Shown here: positions 16,932 through 25,026 of the stretch, one piece after another
How positions within the stretch are numbered: position 1 is the first letter of the stretch
Layout of the letters: every line of letters starts with the position of its first letter
NCBI RefSeq assembly: GCF_019733355.1
Contig: NZ_JAIHLQ010000002.1
Location: 62,001 to 126,000, forward strand
Direction: 5' to 3'
DNA length: 64,000 nt
Source: Pseudomonas baetica
Lineage (GTDB): Bacteria; Pseudomonadota; Gammaproteobacteria; Pseudomonadales; Pseudomonadaceae
The notes under the pieces: model-generated
The model's input: only the letters and a program-made list of their open reading frames with translations
What the model was told of the DNA's origin: nothing
Database searches by the model: none
Translations under genes and position numbers: made by a program

Positions 16932-17963
16932 ATGAGAACGTTTAAAACCATTCCAGAACGCGGTGATTTCGGCTTCCAACAATTGGTTGGGCCGCACCAG
17001 GTCACAGGCGCGTCGATGTCATCGGAACGCGGCTTCTTCGGCCTGCACCTGAGCAAGAGTTCGCCGTTCGGATCTGTGCGCGATGAGCAAGGCAATATCT
17101 ATTCCTTCGTCCGCTCGCTGATGGCGCCCAACGGCACACCGAACCCGACCAAGTTCTTTTACCTGAACAATCACGTCGATAACGTCAACCTGCGCATGGA
17201 CCACGAAAAAATGGCCCGCCAGGCGCTGACACCGCTGCCGGTGCACAGCCTGGAAGGCGATGTCGCGCGCTGGGCCAGCCAACCGGGTGAAGCCGGCAAC
17301 GGCTGGGAAATCACTGCTAGCAGCGAACGGCTGACCTGGAAAGAAGAAGGCCTGTTTCACCTCGAAGGGCGTCTGCTCGGTCCGGGACTGCAGTGGTATT
17401 TACCCGGCGTGGAATGGGGCACCTTCTACGTTTCGCAGTTGTGGGACATCGCCGGTGTCTGTGAGGGGCGTCCGGTCAAGGGCGCCATGGCACTGGACCA
17501 GTTCTACATGGCCGAAGGCGGCGCCATTCACTTCAAGAAAGACCTGGTGGTGAACAACAACAAGCATGTGATCTGGTGGTCCTTTGTCACCGTTTATAAA
17601 GACGGCACCTGGGATACCGGCTCTTTCATGGTCGGTCACGACCATTTGGGCTACGCCATTTTCAACAATGAGAAAGGCGAGGTTCGGGTCACCACCGATA
17701 TCGAAGGACAAACCGAACACAAGGACGGCAGCTACTTCCTGAAGTCCGCGAAAATCGTGCTGGAAGGCAAGGAAGAGTGGGAGTTTTTGCCTGATGAGAA
17801 GGGCGAGATGATCGACTTCGTCGGCGGCTTCCCGATCACGGCGCAGCAGGAAGGGCGCTGGCGTCGGGTTGGCGATACCCGCGAGCCTTCGCACTGGCTG
17901 GGCTGGGGCGAATCGGACCGGCGTAACGGCTCGGCCCGCAACGTTCCAGGCAAGGACCTGTAA
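16932..17963 (+). CDS. AttH/hydratase-like beta-barrel protein, function unknown
   Basis: 343 residues, cytoplasmic (no signal peptide), rich in Trp, Gly and acidic residues with alternating strand patterns (GLQWYLPGVEWGTFYVSQLWDIAG, VIWWSFVTVYKDGTWDTGSFM). This resembles the double lipocalin-like fold of AttH/carotenoid 1,2-hydratase relatives and DUF7064-type proteins that accompany steroid and terpenoid gene clusters. It directly follows the P450 gene, so it may bind or hydrate a hydrophobic P450 product. No catalytic residues can be named with confidence. Confidence 0.6.
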   Translation: MRTFKTIPERGDFGFQQLVGPHQVTGASMSSERGFFGLHLSKSSPFGSVRDEQGNIYSFVRSLMAPNGTPNPTKFFYLNNHVDNVNLRMDHEKMARQALTPLPVHSLEGDVARWASQPGEAGNGWEITASSERLTWKEEGLFHLEGRLLGPGLQWYLPGVEWGTFYVSQLWDIAGVCEGRPVKGAMALDQFYMAEGGAIHFKKDLVVNNNKHVIWWSFVTVYKDGTWDTGSFMVGHDHLGYAIFNNEKGEVRVTTDIEGQTEHKDGSYFLKSAKIVLEGKEEWEFLPDEKGEMIDFVGGFPITAQQEGRWRRVGDTREPSHWLGWGESDRRNGSARNVPGKDL

Positions 17964-18048
17964 TCAGCCGGGTGCGCCGGGTTGCGATCATTATCCGGCG
18001 CATACGCTGCATCAGTAGCCTCTCTAATAACAACAATGAGGAATCACG

Positions 18049-18837
18049 ATGAAATTCCGTGACAAAGTCGTGCTGGTCACTGGTGCCGGCCGAGGCATGG
18101 GCCGCGCCATTGCCCTGGCCTATGCCCGAGAAGGCGCCAAGGTGGTGGTGTCGGCACGCACCGCTCGATACGGTGAAGAAACGATCGCACAGATCAAGGC
18201 CCTGGGTGCGCAAGCCTGCCTGGTCGGTGGCGACATCGCCGACCGCGAGGCGATCAAGTCAATGGTGCAAGGTGGTGTAGAGCACTTTGGTGGCCTGGAC
18301 ATCGTGGTGCATTGCGCCGCCGATACTAGTCACGGGCTGATCGCCGAAATGGCCGATGACACTTTTGATCACATCGTTCGCAGCAATATTCAATCGTTGT
18401 TCTGGTTGGCCAAGGACTGCGCACCTTATCTGTCGAAAGCCGCCGACAAAGGCCGGCTGATTTTCATCTCGTCCGGCGAAGCCAACCGCAAATACACCCC
18501 TCGACTGATTGCCTATGGTTCCAGCAAAGCCTTCATGAATGCCTTCGCCCGTGGCCTGGCGGTGGAATTCGGCGCCATGAATATTCTGGTCAACGTCGTC
18601 GAGCCCGGACTGATCGGCACTGACCACATGCTCGAAACCCTTGGCAATGAACTGCCGCATAAACTCGCTGCACATTTCCCGGTAGGGCGTCTGGGCGAGT
18701 CCGCCGACATTGCCAACGCCGTACTGTTTCTGACCTCCAACGAGGCTTCCTATATCACTGGCACCTCGTTGCTGGTGGATGGCGGCGCCACCATGATCGC
18801 GTTGCCCAAGGTCGAAGAAATCCTCAAGGGCCATTAA
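18049..18837 (+). CDS. SDR family oxidoreductase
   Basis: 262 residues. Cofactor motif TGAGRGMG (11-18), then VVSAR with a basic residue after the second strand, which favours NADP. The catalytic set is present: Ser in FISSGEAN and YGSSK. The NNAG position reads VHCAAD, a common variant. Lying after the P450 and the AttH-like gene, it is a candidate for oxidising the hydroxyl introduced by the P450 to the 7-oxo compound; other SDRs here could do the same. GAGG lies upstream of the ATG. Confidence 0.85.
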   Translation: MKFRDKVVLVTGAGRGMGRAIALAYAREGAKVVVSARTARYGEETIAQIKALGAQACLVGGDIADREAIKSMVQGGVEHFGGLDIVVHCAADTSHGLIAEMADDTFDHIVRSNIQSLFWLAKDCAPYLSKAADKGRLIFISSGEANRKYTPRLIAYGSSKAFMNAFARGLAVEFGAMNILVNVVEPGLIGTDHMLETLGNELPHKLAAHFPVGRLGESADIANAVLFLTSNEASYITGTSLLVDGGATMIALPKVEEILKGH

Positions 18838-18869
18838 TCAAGTCGCACGTCCGCGATGGGAGTCAGGTC

Positions 18870-20171
18870 ATGACATCGGATACACGCAGTAGCAACACCA
18901 CGGCCCACGCTGGCAATGATTTTACCGAGTTCAAGCGCGGCTGGCGCGTGGTTGTGTTAGGCCTGTTTGGCATCTGCACCAGCATTACCGCTGCGTTGCT
19001 GTACGCCTTCGGCACCCTGGTGATTCCGCTGGAACAGGCGTTCGGCTGGAGCCGGGGCGACTTGCAAGCCTCCATCACCTTTCTCTTCGCCGGGGTGGCG
19101 ATTTCCACGCAACTGGTCGGCTGGCTGTACCGTCGCTTCGGCCTGCGCCGGGTGGCGATTGTTTCGATCGTGCTGCAGATCGTCGGTTACTTTGCGATCA
19201 CGCGGATTCAGGGTTCGATCGGCTGGTTGTACCTGGCGTTTTTCAGCATGCCGATCATCTGTGCCGGCACCATTGCGATCACCTGGACGCAATTGGTCAA
19301 CCTTTGGTTCGAGCGTAACCGTGGACTGGCGCTGGCCGTGATTTTGTGTGGCACCGGGCTGATGGCAATGATTCTGCCACCCCTGTTGTCGCGGCTGATT
19401 GCCGCCTACGGTTGGCAAGCCGGGTTTATTGCATTGGGCGCAATGCCTTTGCTGTTTACGCTGCCCTTGTCATTGATGTGGCTGCGCATGCCGGCGCTGC
19501 TCGCCAGTCCTGACGCGACAACGCAGAAGGAACTTCCGGAGCTGTCCGGCATGTCCTTCAAACAAGCATTGCGCTCAGGCATGTACTGGGGCTTTAACGT
19601 CGCGTTGATATTGTCGGTGTCGTTGACCGTCGGCATGGTCACCAACATGGTGCCGATGCTGCAAAGCAAGGGCCTGAGTGCGCAGCAAGCCAGCCAGATC
19701 TTCAGCACCTTTGGTATTTCCATCATCGGCGGGCGTTTGTTGGTGGGTTATCTGCTGGACCGCTATTCACCTTCGGTGGTGGCCGCCGTGAGCCTGGCGC
19801 TACCCGCATTGGGCTGCGCGATCTTTCTCTTTGGCGGGGCGCAGAACACACCGTTGCTGGTGCTGGCGACCCTGTGCATCGGCGCCAGTGCCGGAGCTGA
19901 GTTCGATCTGGCGGCATTCCTGATGGCGCGCTATTTCGGCTTGAAGGACTACGCGCGGATATTTGGTCTGCACCTGTGCCTGATCACCATTGTTTCCGGT
20001 CTGGTGCCCATGCTGTTCGGCCATCTTTATGACCTGTACGGCAGCTATTCCGCCGTGCTGGTGTGCTGTTTCTGCTGCGCCATTATCGGCCCGACCATTC
20101 TGCTGTGGTTGAGGATGGAGCTAAGTTTCCTCGCCCGTCAGCAAAACCTCCAGCTACGACCACATGCCTGA
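18870..20171 (+). CDS. MFS transporter (monocarboxylate-type)
   Basis: 433 residues with 12 predicted membrane helices and the MFS loop motif near residue 88 (GWLYRRFGLRRVAI). It is a clear paralog of the minus-strand MFS gene at 23.1-24.4 kb: both start with an F-K/R-x-x-W segment and share ALLYxFGTLVxPLxxAFGWSxxxLQASITFLF. An uptake role for resin acids, which are monocarboxylates, is plausible but not shown. It begins 33 bases after the SDR gene and precedes an NTF2-like gene. Confidence 0.85.
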   Translation: MTSDTRSSNTTAHAGNDFTEFKRGWRVVVLGLFGICTSITAALLYAFGTLVIPLEQAFGWSRGDLQASITFLFAGVAISTQLVGWLYRRFGLRRVAIVSIVLQIVGYFAITRIQGSIGWLYLAFFSMPIICAGTIAITWTQLVNLWFERNRGLALAVILCGTGLMAMILPPLLSRLIAAYGWQAGFIALGAMPLLFTLPLSLMWLRMPALLASPDATTQKELPELSGMSFKQALRSGMYWGFNVALILSVSLTVGMVTNMVPMLQSKGLSAQQASQIFSTFGISIIGGRLLVGYLLDRYSPSVVAAVSLALPALGCAIFLFGGAQNTPLLVLATLCIGASAGAEFDLAAFLMARYFGLKDYARIFGLHLCLITIVSGLVPMLFGHLYDLYGSYSAVLVCCFCCAIIGPTILLWLRMELSFLARQQNLQLRPHA

Positions 20172-20194
20172 ACCCACTTGAGGATGAACGTGAA

Positions 20195-20545
20195 ATGAGC
20201 ATGGACAAACACACCATCGAGCACTTTCTGCACGGGCAGATCGACTGCTGGAACCGAGGCGATAAAGAGGGCTTTTTCGCTCACTATCGCAGCGTCTCGC
20301 CCAACGGCTTGAGTATCGAATACGTCGGCAAGCCGCAGGCTGATGCATGGCAGGTGCTGGAAGGCATGTGGGCGCAGCAGCAAACCAGGGTTCGCGTCGA
20401 GGTGCGCCAGTGCATCGTCAATGGCAATGAAGCGGCGTGCCATCACCTGAACGCCTTTCGTGAGCAGGAAGGTGGCATCGAAACGATCGAGTTGTATCGG
20501 TTCGAAGATGGAAAGTTGTCCGTACGTTACTTCATCAACCAGTAA
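20195..20545 (+). CDS. SnoaL/NTF2-like small protein
   Basis: 116 residues from ATG 20195 (AGGA ten bases upstream); the longer upstream frame is overlap with the MFS gene. The pattern MDKHTIEHFLHGQIDCWNRGDKEGFFAHY then GLSIEYVGKP and a strand-rich end IETIELYRFEDGKLSVRYFINQ is typical of the NTF2-like fold used by SnoaL cyclases, ketosteroid isomerase and dehydratases. It could isomerise or hydrate an intermediate; the active-site residues are not assigned. It ends the plus-strand P450 operon. Confidence 0.75.
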   Translation: MSMDKHTIEHFLHGQIDCWNRGDKEGFFAHYRSVSPNGLSIEYVGKPQADAWQVLEGMWAQQQTRVRVEVRQCIVNGNEAACHHLNAFREQEGGIETIELYRFEDGKLSVRYFINQ

Positions 20546-20550
20546 TCGTT

Positions 20551-20580
20551 GCGCACAGCCTCGTCAGAAAGGCTGTGCGC
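20551..20580. terminator. Bidirectional terminator-like hairpin
   Basis: GCGCACAGCCT and AGGCTGTGCGC (11-bp arms, 8-base loop) exactly between the stop codons of the convergent NTF2-like and SDR genes. Confidence 0.65.
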
Positions 20581-20588
20581 GTCGGCGC

Positions 20589-21422
20589 CTAGACGCCATC
20601 GGTGGAATGGGACAACTGCTGCCATTGCTCGATTTCCGCGAGCATCCTGTTGAGCTTGTCGCTGACCTGCTGATAAGCGTCGGAGCCCGCCAGATAACGC
20701 AACGGTGGATGTTCGCTGTTGGCCAGGTGCACCAGCGCATCGCCCAGTTTCGCCGGGTTGCCGGTTTGCTGATGGTTGTAGGCGGCCGAAGCGCTTTTGA
20801 CCTTGGCGGTGAATGCAGCGTAATCCTCCAGCCCGCGGGTACCGAAGACCGCGGAGCTGGGGTCGAGAAAGTCCGTACGGAAAACCCCGGGCTCCACCAG
20901 CGTGACCTTGATGCCGAACTGCGTCACTTCCTGGGCCAGGGATTCGGAAAAACCTTCCACGGCAAACTTGGATGCGCAGTACAACGCCGCACCGCCCATC
21001 CCGACCATGCCCCCCATTGAAGACACGTTGAACACCCGGCCGCTGCGTTGCTGACGCATGACAGGCAGCACGGCGCGGCAGACGTTGAACACACCAAACA
21101 CATTGGTCGCGAATTGCTGGGCGGCGTCGCTGGCGAAATTGTCTTCAAACGGCGCCAGTTGGCCATAACCGGCGTTGTTGACCAGCACATCGATTCGTCC
21201 AAAACGCGCGACGGCAGTCTCTACGGCGGCAAGCGCCTGGGCTTCGTCGGTCACATCCAGGGCCACTGCCATAACGCGCTCACCGTACTCGGCGAAGACG
21301 TTTTCAAGCGGTTCGATACGCCGGCCGCTGACCACCACACGGTCACCGTCGGCCAACGCGGCTTTGGCGATCGCAGCACCCAAGCCTCGGGCCGCACCGG
21401 TAATAAACCAGACTTTGTTCAT
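20589..21422 (-). CDS. SDR family oxidoreductase
   Basis: 277 residues from Met at 21422 (GGAG seven bases upstream, reading MNKVWFITGAARGLG). Motifs: TGAARGLG, SGRR after the second strand (NADP-like), NNAGYG, Ser in VSSMGG and YCASK; all catalytic residues are present. The extended C-terminal part (about 40 residues beyond the usual core) resembles classical SDRs acting on large ring substrates. It is the last gene of the minus-strand operon with MFS, ferredoxin and ferredoxin reductase. Confidence 0.83.
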   Translation of the reverse strand: MNKVWFITGAARGLGAAIAKAALADGDRVVVSGRRIEPLENVFAEYGERVMAVALDVTDEAQALAAVETAVARFGRIDVLVNNAGYGQLAPFEDNFASDAAQQFATNVFGVFNVCRAVLPVMRQQRSGRVFNVSSMGGMVGMGGAALYCASKFAVEGFSESLAQEVTQFGIKVTLVEPGVFRTDFLDPSSAVFGTRGLEDYAAFTAKVKSASAAYNHQQTGNPAKLGDALVHLANSEHPPLRYLAGSDAYQQVSDKLNRMLAEIEQWQQLSHSTDGV

Positions 21423-21508
21423 TGCATCGCTCCAGTCGTTGTGCAAAAAAAATGCCGCGTCAGCTTTGAGGCGGGCGCGGCAGCGGGCGTGAAAGATCAG
21501 TGCGACGC

Positions 21509-22744
21509 TCAGTCGCGGTTGGCCGCTTCCCAAGCTTTCAGATCGAACCCGTCAGTGGCGGCTTCGACTGCCGTCAGCTTGGGCGCGCGAGCGAGAATCT
21601 TGCGCGCCGCCATGTGATCGCCCATGCGATTACAGGACTCCACGGCCACCAGACGGTCATTGCGGAAGCACAGCACGGACGCTTGATGTTCTTCGACTGA
21701 ACCGAGCACGACGGTACTGTCATAGCCATGGGAGAGTCCGGCGATCTGCAGTTTCAAGTTGCCTTGGTCGGTCCAGAACCAGGGGAGGGCGCTATAAGGC
21801 GCTGGTTTGCCCATCAAGCGTGCAGCCACTGCGCGGGCCTGGTCGATGGCGTTCTGCACCGACTCGAGGCGGGTGTGTAACTCATTGTTTTGCAGGCATG
21901 GGAAGCTGGCGACATCCCCCACTGCGGAAATTTGCGGGTCAGAGGTCAGCAGACTGGCGTCCACCTTGATGCCGTTCTCGATGTCCAGACCGGCTTCAGT
22001 CGCCAGTTGTGCATTGGGGATCACACCGATACCAAACACCACCAGGTCAGCTGGGAGCGCACGTCCATCACCGGTTTGCACCGCGCACACATTGCCGTTG
22101 TCGCCGTCGATGCGGCTCAAGCCTTGGCGAAAGTCAAAATGCACACCCCAGGCTTCATGTGCCTGGCCAAACAGCTCGGACATCTCCCGCGAAACGGCGC
22201 GGGCCATGGGACGCTCGCCCAGCTCCAGTACGTGCACGTTAGCCCCTAGGGCAGCGGCCACTGCCGCGAACTCGAGGCCGATAAACCCGGCACCAATCAC
22301 CACCACGTTGCGCGCTTCTTTAGCCAGCGGCGCCAGCGAGTCGGCATCGGCTTTGGTTTTGATACCGAACACTTGCGGCAGCTCTGCGCCAGGAACCGGC
22401 AGGGGGCGGTTGTGCGCGCCGGTCGCCAGCACCAAATGGTCGTAACTGACGGCAGCACCCGAGGCCAATATCACGCGTCGGTTCAGGCGGTCGATCGCGG
22501 TTGCCTGGTCATGCAGCAGTTCAATGCGCTGGGTGGTGTAGAAATCCGCAGGACGAAACAGCAGATTGGTCGCCTGAATCTTGCCGAGCAGATAGGCCTT
22601 GGACAATGGCGGGCGCTGGTAGGGCAGGCCTGGCTCATCGCCGATCAGGGTGATGCGCCCGTCAAAGCCTTCCTGACGCAGGGAGGCAGCGACCTGAAAT
22701 CCGGCCTGGCCAGCACCGACGATAACGACTGAGGCGAGGGTCAT
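21509..22744 (-). CDS. Ferredoxin-NAD(P)+ reductase (putidaredoxin reductase type)
   Basis: 411 residues with two dinucleotide-binding motifs: VIVGAGQAGFQVAASLRQ at 6-23 for FAD and VVIGAGFIGLEFAAVAAALG near 147-166 for NAD(P)H, plus the C-terminal FAD motif ISAVGDVASF. Domain order and length match reductases that feed P450 and dioxygenase ferredoxins. AAGGAG precedes the ATG. It is 20 bases downstream of the 2Fe-2S ferredoxin gene, so the two probably serve the P450s; it is also the only obvious reductase available to the dioxygenase ferredoxin DitA3. Confidence 0.88.
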   Translation of the reverse strand: MTLASVVIVGAGQAGFQVAASLRQEGFDGRITLIGDEPGLPYQRPPLSKAYLLGKIQATNLLFRPADFYTTQRIELLHDQATAIDRLNRRVILASGAAVSYDHLVLATGAHNRPLPVPGAELPQVFGIKTKADADSLAPLAKEARNVVVIGAGFIGLEFAAVAAALGANVHVLELGERPMARAVSREMSELFGQAHEAWGVHFDFRQGLSRIDGDNGNVCAVQTGDGRALPADLVVFGIGVIPNAQLATEAGLDIENGIKVDASLLTSDPQISAVGDVASFPCLQNNELHTRLESVQNAIDQARAVAARLMGKPAPYSALPWFWTDQGNLKLQIAGLSHGYDSTVVLGSVEEHQASVLCFRNDRLVAVESCNRMGDHMAARKILARAPKLTAVEAATDGFDLKAWEAANRD

Positions 22745-22764
22745 GGGAGCTCCTTCAAGCGCAT

Positions 22765-23085
22765 TCAGAATTGCGACGACGGCAGGTGCAGAACCATGCC
22801 GTCCATGTCTTCGCTGATGATCATTTGACAGCTCAAGCGGCTGCTGTCACGGCGCTCGAAAGCGTACTCGAGCATGTCGTTCTCCATGCCTTCCGCCGCT
22901 TGCACTTTGCCCAGCCAGGCATCGTCAATGTAGGTGTGGCAGGTGGCACAACTGCATGCACCACCGCAGTCCGCAGAAATACCCGGCACCGAGGCGAAGG
23001 TCGCGGCTTGCATCACTGATTGGCCGATGTCGCCTTTGACCTGATGGGCGGTGCCGTTGTGTTCAATAAACGTCAATGTGGGCAT
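22765..23085 (-). CDS. [2Fe-2S] ferredoxin (putidaredoxin-like)
   Basis: 106 residues from ATG 23085 (MPTLTFIEHNG). The cluster ligands are seen as C-G-G-A-C-S-C-A-T-C followed by a distant Cys in RLSCQMI, the adrenodoxin/putidaredoxin pattern. The end DMDGMVLHLPSSQF is typical of this class. Placed directly before the reductase gene, it should carry electrons to the two CYP226-like P450s. Confidence 0.9.
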   Translation of the reverse strand: MPTLTFIEHNGTAHQVKGDIGQSVMQAATFASVPGISADCGGACSCATCHTYIDDAWLGKVQAAEGMENDMLEYAFERRDSSRLSCQMIISEDMDGMVLHLPSSQF

Positions 23086-23113
23086 GTTCTGCTCCGATCT
23101 TGTTGGGTGGGGC

Positions 23114-24376
23114 TCAGGATTGTCTGGGAATGGTTTGCGCATTGAAGCGCGGCACACGCCCCAGGGTCAGTAGCAACAGCGGACCGATCAGGCAGCAAGC
23201 GGCGCTGTACACCAGCATCGCGCTATACGAACCGGTGCGCGCCAGCATGTACGCGAAGAGCAGCGGGGCCAGCGCCGAGGCCACGGTATTCAGGCCCTGA
23301 TGCACGCCGAACAGGCGGCCGTATTCGCGCAGGCCGAAGTAGCGGGCAATCAGGAATGCGGCAATATCGAACTCCGCCCCGGCGCCGAAACCAACCAGCA
23401 CCGCCGCCAGCATGAGCGGGGCAAATTCGGTGGTTGGGCTCAGGTAGATGAAACAACCGACGGCGGGTAGCACCAGGCTTAGTGCAGACACGGCTGGCGG
23501 CCACAGGCGATCGAGCAAATAACCAATCAGCATTCGGCCGAAGATCAGCGAAATACCGAAACAGCTGAAGATGGTGGCCGCGTCCCCAGCGGACAGACCT
23601 CGGGATTGCAGCATGGGCACGGTGCTGGTGACCATGCCGACAATCGAAGAAATCACCAGGCTGAGCGCCAGGTTGCAGGTCCAGAATTTCAGCGAGCCCA
23701 TACCTTCACGAAAAGACATGCCGGGCAATTGCTCCAGCACATGGCCGTCGTCACGGTGACCTGCAACAGTGGGTAGCTTGAACCACAGCAGAATCAGCGG
23801 CAGCAGAACCAAAAGGTTGAGCAGCGCGAGAATCACGAAGGCCGCACGCCAGTCCCATTGCTCTATGCCCCAAGCCATCAGGCGGGGGATGGTGGCGGCG
23901 GTGACGCCGGTCCCGGACAGACCAATGGCTAGCGCCAGGCCGCGATTGCTGTCGAACCAAAGGCTGATCAGTTGGGTCCAGGTCACCGCCAGCGCGCCCA
24001 TGCCGACGATGGGCAGTAGCGCAAAGGCGATGTACATCGACCATATCGATTGGGTCAGTTGCGTGGTCGCCAGGTAGCCGAGTGATAACAGCAGCAGGGA
24101 AATAACCGTAACGCGCTTCATGCCGTAGCGCAGGTTGAACCAACCCACCAACTGCAATGACACCACCGCGCCGCCAAACAGAAAGGTGATGCAGGCTTGC
24201 AGTTCACTTTTGCTCCAGCCAAAGGCATCGCCGAGCGGCACGACCAGTGTGCCGAAGCCATAGAGCAGGGCGGCGTTGATGCTGATGGCCACTCCGGCGA
24301 CCGACAAAATCAGGATTTTCCAGCTTTGGCGGAACTCGCGCAGATCGATTGCCGCTTCGTTTCTAGACGGGTGCAT
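23114..24376 (-). CDS. MFS transporter, divergent from ditA3
   Basis: About 420 residues from Met 24376 (MHPSRNEAAIDLREF; AGGAAG eight bases upstream); the longer frame has no ribosome site. Twelve predicted helices, MFS loop motif near residue 90 (GWFNLRYGMKRVTV). It is a paralog of the MFS protein at 18.9-20.2 kb. It heads the minus-strand operon that includes the ferredoxin and reductase, and shares a 362-bp regulatory region with ditA3. Likely uptake of the diterpenoid acid; substrate not proved. Confidence 0.85.
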   Translation of the reverse strand: MHPSRNEAAIDLREFRQSWKILILSVAGVAISINAALLYGFGTLVVPLGDAFGWSKSELQACITFLFGGAVVSLQLVGWFNLRYGMKRVTVISLLLLSLGYLATTQLTQSIWSMYIAFALLPIVGMGALAVTWTQLISLWFDSNRGLALAIGLSGTGVTAATIPRLMAWGIEQWDWRAAFVILALLNLLVLLPLILLWFKLPTVAGHRDDGHVLEQLPGMSFREGMGSLKFWTCNLALSLVISSIVGMVTSTVPMLQSRGLSAGDAATIFSCFGISLIFGRMLIGYLLDRLWPPAVSALSLVLPAVGCFIYLSPTTEFAPLMLAAVLVGFGAGAEFDIAAFLIARYFGLREYGRLFGVHQGLNTVASALAPLLFAYMLARTGSYSAMLVYSAACCLIGPLLLLTLGRVPRFNAQTIPRQS

Positions 24377-24446
24377 GAAGTTGGCTTCCTTATAGGTTTT
24401 GTTGAGCCAAGCACTGCTACAAGTGGTGATGTGGACCACCGCCAGC

Positions 24447-24466
24447 AGATTCTTTGAACAGAATCT
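24447..24466. promoter_or_regulatory. ATTCT-N6-AGAAT palindrome 2 (candidate DitR site)
   Basis: AGATTCT-TTGAAC-AGAATCT, perfect 7-bp arms. It shares core and spacing with the palindromes before DUF1302 and before ditR. It lies 70 bp before the divergent MFS start and about 270 bp before ditA3. Confidence 0.6.
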
Positions 24467-24491
24467 GGTTTTTTAATCAGAATAAAATCAG

Positions 24492-24541
24492 AAATTCGGA
24501 TTTGTCCAGCGCAGCTATCTGACTAACGGACAAACGAATTT
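24492..24541. promoter_or_regulatory. Interrupted inverted repeat with TTCGTTTG-like half-sites
   Basis: Left arm 24492-24507 reads AAATTCG-GA-TTTGTCC; right arm 24528-24541 is GGACAAACGAATTT, the reverse complement except for the two-base insertion. The right-arm half-site TTCGTTTGTCC differs at one base from TTCGTTTGACC in the palindrome by the TetR gene at 15.5 kb. Confidence 0.5.
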
Positions 24542-24676
24542 CATGCGTTGCACCCACTGTTGAATCACTCTGAAGCCAGCCGTGTTCAACATCCTGCTGC
24601 GATTCACCCGTTTTGATGCCAAGGCAGTGATTAGCGACAGCGGATGAGTCTCAGCATATCCGCGTTAAAAATTAAT

Positions 24677-24701
24677 TGCACATAAAATAAATAAGTGTTC
24701 A
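24677..24701. promoter_or_regulatory. TGNACA-N13-TGTNCA site 2 (perfect)
   Basis: TGCACA, 13 A/T-rich bases, TGTTCA; no mismatch. It ends 37 bp before the ditA3 start codon, a position suited to repression or to activation close to the promoter. Confidence 0.65.
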
Positions 24702-24738
24702 TAATTTGCAGAGGCTGAACCTGATAAAGGAGAAAAAA

Positions 24739-24975
24739 ATGAGTTCAGAAAAAGCGCAATTCAAAGCGGTGGCCGACCGAAGCCGCTGCTGTGGTTATGG
24801 TTTGTGTGCTGCGATTTGTCCCAGCCTGTACAAGCTTGATGCCGATGGCATGGTGTACCTCGACGATGCCCGTGTGCCGCCGGAGTTGGAGGAGGAGGCT
24901 CGTGAGGGTGCAGCCGCCTGCCCTGCGGAGGCCATCTGGCTTGAGCCCATCACCCCGGATGACGAAGCTGTTTGA
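24739..24975 (+). CDS. ditA3: Ferredoxin component of diterpenoid dioxygenase
   Basis: 78 residues, small and acidic. Cluster ligands occur as C-C-G-Y-G-L-C-A-A-I-C-P and a later ACPAEAI, the single-cluster [3Fe-4S]/[4Fe-4S] pattern seen in P450-type and DitA3 ferredoxins rather than the Rieske ferredoxin normal for ring-hydroxylating dioxygenases. AAGGAG lies upstream of ATG 24739. In BKME-9, DitA3 is the electron donor to DitA1A2, which hydroxylates 7-oxodehydroabietic acid at C11/C12. Here it leads an operon with diol dehydrogenase and extradiol dioxygenase genes; the oxygenase subunits are 9 kb away, as in the known cluster. Confidence 0.88.
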   Translation: MSSEKAQFKAVADRSRCCGYGLCAAICPSLYKLDADGMVYLDDARVPPELEEEAREGAAACPAEAIWLEPITPDDEAV

Positions 24976-25026
24976 TGGCGTGAGCGTCAGCCGCAACGTG
25001 ATAACCACTGAGGTGAGGATGTGCTT

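Larger units (their letters stand above)
24377..24738. promoter_or_regulatory. Divergent regulatory region, MFS operon / ditA3 operon
   Basis: No gene is seen in this 362-bp gap. It contains an AGATTCT-N6-AGAATCT palindrome (24447-24466), a long interrupted inverted repeat with half-site TTCG..TTTGTCC (24492-24541) and a perfect TGCACA-N13-TGTTCA site (24677-24701). In P. abietaniphila BKME-9, ditA3 transcription is activated by DitR with resin acid inducers, so this is where such control is expected. Confidence 0.7.

Noticed and set aside
18870..24376. Recent duplication of the MFS genes
   Set aside because: The two carriers share family blocks but differ widely elsewhere and have different neighbours, so they are older paralogs rather than a fresh repeat.
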